Notes under the pieces: model-generated
Database searches by the model: none
Told to the model about the DNA's origin: nothing
What the model saw: only the letters and a program-made list of their open reading frames with translations
Shown here: positions 1 through 4,412 of the stretch, one piece after another
How the letters are laid out: every line of letters starts with the position of its first letter
Numbering within the stretch: position 1 is the first letter of the stretch
Program-made: the position numbers and the translations under genes
Source of the DNA: Mariprofundaceae bacterium
GTDB lineage: Bacteria; Pseudomonadota; Zetaproteobacteria; Mariprofundales; Mariprofundaceae
Assembly: GCA_013139875.1 (NCBI GenBank)
Contig: WSZY01000080.1
Coordinates: 1-7,093 of the forward strand
DNA length: 7,093 nt
Reading direction: 5' to 3'

Positions 1-147
1 ATCGCTTTCTGTTTCAGCGCCTTGCCATAAATGAATGGATATCAAGTTGCCATCGAGCAGATGCACGCTTTATCCGGGCAGGCGGTATCGGAATGCAGGT
101 CGCGGCAAAAGGCTGCATGGGCGAGCCTTTATTGGTTTCGCCGATAG

Positions 148-321
148 GTGGCGATCAAAGTAGCCTGCTCAATAATGTGCCCCTGCATCGCCATCTACTC
201 GCTGATGATCGCCAATCTCACCTGTTTTGTTGAGGAGACCGGCCGTAAACGCAGAGAGCTTGCGGAACTGCCGAAGGAAACGGGCCCTACAGCTTCAGAG
301 GAAGATAAGCCCTCCTCATAA
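148..321 (+). CDS. Possible small membrane peptide, or C-terminal remnant of a broken gene
   Basis: This frame is open from a GTG at 148, directly after an in-frame TAG, to a TAA at 319-321 (57 codons). An ATG at 175 would give 48 residues. The first part is hydrophobic (about 24 residues ending near CFV) and could span the membrane once. It is followed by a basic stretch (GRKRREL) and an acidic, Pro/Ser-rich end (EEDKPSS). That layout looks like the end of a membrane protein or a small single-span protein. No good ribosome-binding site precedes either start, which argues for a remnant of a longer gene interrupted by the upstream stop. I do not recognise the family, and it may not be translated at all. 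Confidence 0.22.
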   Translation: MAIKVACSIMCPCIAIYSLMIANLTCFVEETGRKRRELAELPKETGPTASEEDKPSS

Positions 322-330
322 CTGTTCTAA

Positions 331-349
331 CGAATGACCACTTTCGGCC
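331..349 (-). repeat. Left copy of an imperfect 19-bp inverted repeat
   Basis: Read on the - strand this is GGCCGAAAGTGGTCATTCG. It matches the + strand at 1314-1332 in 15 of 19 positions, so the two copies bracket the cytochrome b561 gene as an inverted pair. It could be a dispersed REP-like repeat or a terminal repeat of a small element. The pairing is seen directly; the role is inferred. Confidence 0.5.
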
Positions 350-352
350 AAG

Positions 353-377
353 ATCAATCGAGTCTGACCCCATTGAT
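353..377. repeat. Short inverted repeat around a GAGTCTGACCCC motif
   Basis: ATCAAT (353-358) and ATTGAT (372-377) are inverted arms around a 13-base centre containing GAGTCTGACCCC. On the - strand it reads as a GGGGTCAGACTC core about 10 bases after the cytochrome stop codon. From memory, GGGGTCAGACTCGA-type sequences recur in proteobacterial genomes near IS200-like/REP-associated transposase genes, but I cannot search to confirm this. The stem is only 6 bp with a large loop and no T-run, so I do not call it a terminator. Confidence 0.4.
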
Positions 378-388
378 TTATGAGGACG

Positions 389-1138
389 TTACTCTTCCAG
401 GTCAACGGGCTTTTTGGAAAATATTTTTCGGCCGGTAAACATGGCTGAAACCAAGCCGTTCTTTTCGCGCAGTTCGGTCACCACAATAGCTGCAATATGC
501 AGCATCGCTGCTGCCAGGAGCACAAAGAAGGTATAGTAATGCGTCGTAATAAATGGTTTTCGAAAGGAGCGCATTTCCGCATATAATTCCTTATCGACAA
601 ACTCTTTCGAACCTGGGAGCAGTTGCGCCAGTTTTTCAACATCACCACCGGTAACCCAGTCGGCAAAAAATGCTCCGAACGGAGGCATGTATACGTCCGT
701 GCCTGCCAGTACGATACCGGTTATCGCCATGACCAGCAGTACGGCAAACAGCAAACTCACCATAAGTCGTCCCATTGGATTGTGGCCCAGATAAGCAGGG
801 GGATGGCCTGCTTTGACTCCACTTATATATTCACGAAGACGCTGAGAAAAACTCTCTCCCATTGGCAGGATGCCACTCCAGCGTGTAAAGCGGTTGCCAG
901 CAGCAAATGCCATGATCAGCCGCCATATCAGGTTTAGGCAGAACAGATAGCCGATATACACGTGTATGGTTTTAAGCAGCACCTTGCCTTCACCGCTTAC
1001 GCCGATCTCTTTGCCATACAGTATCACTGTGCCCACTGCAATCAGACCAATAATGGTGAGGACATTAATCCAGTGGAACCAGCGCACGCTGCTATCCCAG
1101 ACAGAATACTCTTTAAGATTGTCAGATGTTTGAGTCAT
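389..1138 (-). CDS. Cytochrome b561-type membrane cytochrome b (249 aa)
   Basis: This is a prokaryotic cytochrome b561 / Ni,Fe-hydrogenase-type cytochrome b: an integral inner-membrane protein that carries two b hemes and moves electrons between quinones and a partner redox protein. The N-terminal RWFHW motif supplies H22, KTIHVYIGY supplies H59, TTHYYTFF supplies H200 and MLHIAAIV supplies H214; these fit the four expected heme ligands on four hydrophobic helices (about 23-42, 58-79, 124-145, 198-220). The family motif GHNPMGRLMV lies at 118-127. A charged loop of about 40 residues separates helices 3 and 4. Length is slightly above the usual 170-240. The ATG at 1136-1138 has a TGAGGAG ribosome-binding site five bases upstream. 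No cytochrome c, hydrogenase or other partner gene is visible beside it. Family assignment is firm; the partner is unknown. Confidence 0.93.
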   Translation of the reverse strand: MTQTSDNLKEYSVWDSSVRWFHWINVLTIIGLIAVGTVILYGKEIGVSGEGKVLLKTIHVYIGYLFCLNLIWRLIMAFAAGNRFTRWSGILPMGESFSQRLREYISGVKAGHPPAYLGHNPMGRLMVSLLFAVLLVMAITGIVLAGTDVYMPPFGAFFADWVTGGDVEKLAQLLPGSKEFVDKELYAEMRSFRKPFITTHYYTFFVLLAAAMLHIAAIVVTELREKNGLVSAMFTGRKIFSKKPVDLEE

Positions 1139-1143
1139 GATTA

Positions 1144-1150
1144 CTCCTCA
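1144..1150 (-). promoter_or_regulatory. Strong ribosome-binding site for the cytochrome b561 gene
   Basis: On the - strand TGAGGAG lies five bases before the ATG at 1138. This fixes the start of the cytochrome gene and indicates that it is translated from its own mRNA. Confidence 0.8.
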
Positions 1151-1155
1151 TTGGT

Positions 1156-1167
1156 AAGATGCATCTT
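1156..1167. repeat. Perfect 12-bp palindrome upstream of the cytochrome gene
   Basis: AAGATGCATCTT is its own reverse complement. It lies 17 bases upstream of the cytochrome ATG and just before the ribosome-binding site. It could be an operator or a small mRNA hairpin. A perfect 12-bp palindrome is expected about once or twice by chance in 7 kb, so the position is the only reason to note it. Confidence 0.35.
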
Positions 1168-1313
1168 GCGAACCCGACCATCAGGTGCCACTTCGGTAAG
1201 TTGAATCTAGGTTATTTAATATTGCCTTGAACATGGGGGAGACCACCCCACTTGCAAATAGTGAGTGGGATCGAATTAATTTAACATGAAATTGTCCGTA
1301 AATATCTTCTTTG

Positions 1314-1332
1314 GATCGAAAGCGGACATTCG
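1314..1332 (+). repeat. Right copy of the imperfect 19-bp inverted repeat
   Basis: GATCGAAAGCGGACATTCG matches the reverse complement of 331-349 in 15 of 19 positions and lies between the zinc operon end and the cytochrome promoter region. Its + strand translation contains GSKADIR. From memory this resembles the KADIR-type peptides that come from spurious ORFs over a widespread AAAGCGGACATT repeat in proteobacteria. I treat it as a dispersed repeat; its mobility is unproven. Confidence 0.5.
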
Positions 1333-1367
1333 GTTTAAGGGTGGTTGGGGGCGTTCGGGGGAGAGCG

Positions 1368-1874
1368 TCACCCTTCGATGTGGTAAACACCCGTACCGGA
1401 GACCAGATCATGCAGCGCCTGACGATTGGGGGTCAGCATCATGCAGGCGAGGCTCACTGCCGGCAGGGCTGCGGCGATGATGAACAGCGGATGATCGGTG
1501 TAGTGGCCGAAGAGGTAGAGCAGTGTCATGGTCAGAGCCAGCCAGGTGACCATCAGTGCAAAAAAGCGGGCGGTTGCAGCGGTGAGGGTGATCGAATCAC
1601 CAGAGTTGACCATGGCAACCCGCAGCTTCCACGGGCGCATACCCGTTGTGGCACCGGTTTTGTACCAGAACCCGGCAAAGTATCCGAAAGCCACAGCCAT
1701 GAAGAGCAGCTGCTTGGCCCAGTCGGGGGTTGTGCCGACCTGCTGTTCAATAATGGAGACCGGAATAAACGCGATAAAGCCGATGCCGACCAGCAGGGCG
1801 ACATCATAACTGGCGGCAAGAAGCCGGAGTATTATTCCTGCTCTTTGTGCTTTTGGACGCGCTGTCTCAGCCAT
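1368..1874 (-). CDS. RDD-family membrane protein (168 aa), last gene of the zinc operon
   Basis: RDD proteins are small membrane proteins with about three helices and conserved Arg and Asp residues; some have been linked to cation/proton exchange, but most have no known role. Here R17 and D24 sit in LRLLAASYD at the start of helix 1. Helix 2 spans about 55-71, followed by the diagnostic TGATTGMRPWKLRVAMV region (73-89). Two close hydrophobic helices lie at about 104-122 and 130-147, and the conserved LHDLVSGTGVY stretch (154-164) ends the protein with D156. The start is constrained: an in-frame TAG lies just upstream and there is no later Met in the N-terminal region. The gene begins 43 bases inside the end of the permease gene, so translation is probably coupled. 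Direct involvement in zinc transport is inferred only from that position. Confidence 0.87.
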   Translation of the reverse strand: MAETARPKAQRAGIILRLLAASYDVALLVGIGFIAFIPVSIIEQQVGTTPDWAKQLLFMAVAFGYFAGFWYKTGATTGMRPWKLRVAMVNSGDSITLTAATARFFALMVTWLALTMTLLYLFGHYTDHPLFIIAAALPAVSLACMMLTPNRQALHDLVSGTGVYHIEG

Positions 1875-2674
1875 GCTCCCCCCCAGCTAATGATGAATAT
1901 ACAGCAGAGTGCCATAACCACCGTGGCACCTGAAGGCCAGTCCCTGTGATAGGAAACCATCAGGCCGATGAGTGTGCCTGTGAGTGAAAAGATAACACTC
2001 AGGCTCCAGAGCCCTGCCAGTGAACGCCCCCAGAACCAGGCGCAGGCAGCAGGGAGTACAAGCAGGCCTGTGGTCAACACAATGCCTGCAAGCTTGACGC
2101 ACATCACCACGGTCAGGCCGATTACGCCGTAAAGCAGCATGCGCATGGTCGGGACAGGCAGGCCCGCTGCTGCTGCGGTGGTTGGATCAAAGGCGATACT
2201 CCACCAGCCACGTGCAAGCAGAACCATGCTTCCGAGAATAAGTGCACCAACCAGCAACAGCCACTGCATTTCGGAGCTGGAGATGGTCAGGATATTGCCG
2301 AACAGCAGCCCGAACAGATCGACTTCGTAGCGGCTGGCTGTTGAGATCAGCACAACGCCGAGTGCCATGCTTCCGGCAAACAGCATGCCGATACCCGCAT
2401 CATCTGTAATGCCCTGTTTTTTAGGGATGTTTGCCAACAACAGTGTGATCAACAGAGCCGTAACGGTTGCGGTCGGCAGCAGTGGCAGTGAGAGCGTGAC
2501 GGCAAGGCCCAGCCCTGCCAGCGACGCATGCGAAACACCCACAGTGAGAAAAGAGAGGCGATGGGCCAGCACCATCACCGACATGGATGCGGTGACTACG
2601 GAGATAAGCAGGGCAGGTGGCAGACTCTCCTGCATCACGGGGCTTGCGAAGAACTGATTCAGCATCTCCATCAC
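1832..2674 (-). CDS. znuB: Zinc ABC transporter permease, ABC-3 family (ZnuB-like)
   Basis: This is the membrane-spanning subunit of a high-affinity zinc importer; a homodimer would form the channel and dock with the ATPase and the periplasmic binding protein. The protein is hydrophobic throughout, with roughly 7-8 helices. Recognisable family segments are LTVGVSHASLAGLGL (43-57), KLAGIVLTTGLLVLPAACA (194-212), and SYHRDWPSGATVV (241-253) near the last helix. Length (about 280) is close to the 260-290 usual for the family. Coordinates use the GTG at 2674, which overlaps the znuC stop as GTGA and has AGAGGAA upstream. ATG at 2671 (one-base overlap) and ATG at 2665 are realistic alternatives. 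The 3' end overlaps the RDD gene by 43 bases and contains a run of seven G on the coding strand. Manganese or iron specificity is possible for this family in general, but the binding protein points to zinc. Confidence 0.92.
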   Translation of the reverse strand: MMEMLNQFFASPVMQESLPPALLISVVTASMSVMVLAHRLSFLTVGVSHASLAGLGLAVTLSLPLLPTATVTALLITLLLANIPKKQGITDDAGIGMLFAGSMALGVVLISTASRYEVDLFGLLFGNILTISSSEMQWLLLVGALILGSMVLLARGWWSIAFDPTTAAAAGLPVPTMRMLLYGVIGLTVVMCVKLAGIVLTTGLLVLPAACAWFWGRSLAGLWSLSVIFSLTGTLIGLMVSYHRDWPSGATVVMALCCIFIISWGGAWLRQRVQKHKEQE

Positions 2675-3462
2675 TGCTCTTCCTCTGTCGGGTGTGCGCA
2701 GCCGATGCAGCCGGCATCATGGGCGACAATATGGATGTGGTCGCCATACATGGCATGCCATATATCATCAGGGATCTGCTCTCCCTGCATGGCGTGGTAG
2801 TGAATCCGGCGATTGAGGCATGCGACGGAGTCGACATAGGCGGTAATGGCGGCAATATCGTGTTCCACCATGATGATAGTCATTCCCCGGTCGGAACAGA
2901 GCTGCCGGAGAAGTGCGTAGAGTTTGTCCTGGCGTTTGCTGTCCAGTGCAGCAGAAGGCTCATCCAGAAGCAGCAGGCCGGGTTGCCGAACCAGTGCGCG
3001 GGCAAGGCGGACACGTTGCCGCTGTCCACCGGAGAGATGGCGGAAATCACGCTCCGCCAGATCTGTCATTTCAACCTGTTCGAGTGCCCACATAATCTCG
3101 TCGCTGTTGTTACTGCGCTTCCATAGAGGGGCTGCATAACCGGTAGTCCCCATGGCAACAATATCACGAACACGAAGTGGCAGATGAGGATCGTGCTCAT
3201 GCATCTGATTAAGGAAGCCGACCTTTTTAAGCAGCTTGCGGCGACTGAACTGATTTAATGGCTTGCCGAACAGCTCAACCTTTCCGGATGAGGGCTGGAT
3301 CAATCCGGCAATGGCAGAGAGAAGTGTGCTCTTGCCCGCACCGTTGGGGCCGATGATCCCCATGAAGTGACCTGCCTCCAGTGACAGATTGATCTGATCG
3401 AGTACCGGTGACTTTTCCGGCCCGAAACTCAGATCTGATATGCGGAGAATTGGATTGCTCAT
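2671..3462 (-). CDS. znuC: Zinc ABC transporter ATP-binding protein (ZnuC-like)
   Basis: This cytoplasmic ATPase powers the zinc importer. All ABC motifs are present: Walker A GPNGAGKST (38-46), Q-loop Gln86, signature LSGGQ (143-147), Walker B LLLLDEP (163-169) and H-loop His201 in EHD. It should be catalytically active. The ATG overlaps the znuA stop as ATGA, and the stop overlaps the permease start, so the three genes are translationally coupled; the site before the start has only a weak ribosome-binding sequence, fitting that. After the ATPase core the protein ends in a His/Cys-rich tail: H242, H244, H248, then C252-x-x-C255-x-H257 within the last 22 residues. This could bind zinc and sense it in the cytoplasm, but that is inference. 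Total length of 263 is typical for the family. Confidence 0.94.
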   Translation of the reverse strand: MSNPILRISDLSFGPEKSPVLDQINLSLEAGHFMGIIGPNGAGKSTLLSAIAGLIQPSSGKVELFGKPLNQFSRRKLLKKVGFLNQMHEHDPHLPLRVRDIVAMGTTGYAAPLWKRSNNSDEIMWALEQVEMTDLAERDFRHLSGGQRQRVRLARALVRQPGLLLLDEPSAALDSKRQDKLYALLRQLCSDRGMTIIMVEHDIAAITAYVDSVACLNRRIHYHAMQGEQIPDDIWHAMYGDHIHIVAHDAGCIGCAHPTEEEQ

Positions 3463-4289
3463 CGTTCTGAAATCCGGGAGATATTCTTTTGCATCAGAGT
3501 TGCCCAGCTATCGCCGCATGAACCCAGTGCATCAAGGAGTATGATTTTTTTACTGTTGCTGTGTGAAGCGAGCCACTCCAGAGAGCGGTTGCTGTGTCGA
3601 ACATCCCCGATCAGCACTGCATCGGGATGTTTTTCCAGCATTTTCAGTGCCTTCTCCAGATGGCGCGGCCCATGCTCATGGCCATGGCGCGGGGACTCCA
3701 GAACCGAGAGAACGGGGATGCCATAAGCATCAAACAGATGTCGCCACGATGGGTGCTGTATCATGACACCACCGCTTTGAAGGCTGGAGAGAGCTTTGCG
3801 GAGCTCGGATCTGATTTTATCCACATCATCCATGCTCCGTTTCAGATTCGCCTCGATCACTCCTCTCCTGTCGGGAAAAATAGCTATCAGTTGCCCGGCA
3901 ATACGGGGCAGTGCTGCCAACAGGTTATCAGGGTTCAGCCAGGCGTGGTCCTGTTTGGGCCAGATATCGATTGCCGGCGTGTTGGCCGGGATCTGCATCC
4001 AGCCATGGTCATCTTTCGAACTTCTGACCAGAAGCCCGGCTCTGTTCAGTTTTTCAACCTGTCGTGGCGACAACTGAAAGTGGTGTGGATCGCCGCCCGG
4101 TGGCAGCAGGCATGAGATCGGCTCATCGTCTAACATCTGAACAACGGCGGCCAGTGGCGGGATGGTTGCGATGATTTCTGCAGCGTGCAGCGGCGGAATA
4201 AAAAAAAGTGAGAGGAGAAAAATGGTCAGACCTGTTTTTTTCTTGCAGGATAGAGGGGTTATGGTTAAAGATTTGCTGTTGAAGCTCAC
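3459..4289 (-). CDS. znuA: Periplasmic zinc-binding protein of the ABC importer (ZnuA-like)
   Basis: This is a cluster A-I metal-binding lipofamily/ZnuA-type protein that captures zinc for the permease. Numbered from the GTG at 4289: a signal peptide with KKK at 16-18, hydrophobic core to about 34 and cleavage near HAA (35-37). Expected metal ligands follow: H69 or H70 in GGDPHHF, H115 in DHAWLNP, H179 in IQHPSW and D253 in LLDALG. Histidine at the third site favours zinc over manganese. An extra cluster, RHGHEHGPRH (201-210), lies where relatives usually have a short E-P-S-P-like turn. The start is uncertain. The frame stays open to ATG 4346 and ATG 4370, but those would give a signal peptide of 56-64 residues and almost touch the divergent gene. 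The GTG has no clear Shine-Dalgarno. The stop overlaps znuC by four bases. Confidence 0.88.
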   Translation of the reverse strand: MSFNSKSLTITPLSCKKKTGLTIFLLSLFFIPPLHAAEIIATIPPLAAVVQMLDDEPISCLLPPGGDPHHFQLSPRQVEKLNRAGLLVRSSKDDHGWMQIPANTPAIDIWPKQDHAWLNPDNLLAALPRIAGQLIAIFPDRRGVIEANLKRSMDDVDKIRSELRKALSSLQSGGVMIQHPSWRHLFDAYGIPVLSVLESPRHGHEHGPRHLEKALKMLEKHPDAVLIGDVRHSNRSLEWLASHSNSKKIILLDALGSCGDSWATLMQKNISRISER

Positions 4290-4330
4290 TTTTTTTGGAG
4301 GCTCTGCCGGAATGGTACCTGCTCTGTTGC

Positions 4331-4361
4331 ATAATAATCGGGCCATAGCTGCGAATGCTAA
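4331..4361 (-). promoter_or_regulatory. Weak candidate promoter for the zinc operon
   Basis: On the - strand TTAGCA (4356-4361) and TATTAT (4331-4336) are separated by 19 bases; TATTAT matches the -10 consensus in five of six bases, while the -35 and spacing are poor. If used, transcription would start near 4323, supporting the GTG at 4289 as the znuA start. I see no clear Zur-box palindrome of the GTTATAnTATAAC type in this divergent region (4290-4412). Confidence 0.25.
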
Positions 4362-4412
4362 GCGATACATGGATGCCCTACAATGCGGCAGAGATGGCGG
4401 GGCCGGCTGCTA

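Larger units (their letters stand above)
1..388. other. Stretch without a firmly supported gene
   Basis: I read this stretch on both strands and found no recognisable protein. On the + strand, frame 1 is broken by stops at 28-30 and 145-147 before the short reading frame ending at 321. Frame 3 is open from 3 to 233 (about 76 codons), but its translation matches no family I know. The last 60 bases hold two repeat-like motifs, described separately. The stretch could be a decayed gene end next to an insertion point of the cytochrome cassette, or simply the 3' flank of a gene lying outside the window. Confidence 0.5.

Noticed and set aside
3..233. Frame 3 open stretch of about 76 codons on the + strand
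   Set aside because: No start with a ribosome-binding site, no recognisable motif, and length within chance expectation.
1234..1250. TGGGG / CCCCA hairpin that could be a terminator for the zinc operon
   Set aside because: The stem is only 5 bp with a 7-base loop and no T-run on either strand, so a terminator call is not supported.
1311..1949. 212-codon open frame on the + strand
   Set aside because: It is antisense to the RDD gene and the permease end, which have clear family motifs. Its translation is low-complexity shadow sequence.
2421..2855. 144-codon open frame on the - strand spanning the znuB/znuC junction
   Set aside because: It is in another frame of two well-supported genes and shows no domain of its own.
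2617..3126. 169-codon open frame on the + strand
   Set aside because: It lies opposite the znuC-like ATPase, whose Walker and signature motifs are intact.
3594..4115. 173-codon open frame on the + strand
   Set aside because: It lies opposite the znuA-like gene, which has a signal peptide and metal ligands in the right order.
4323..4340. TGTTGCATAATAATC as a possible Zur-binding site
   Set aside because: The left half resembles the known half-site, but the right half does not complete the palindrome.
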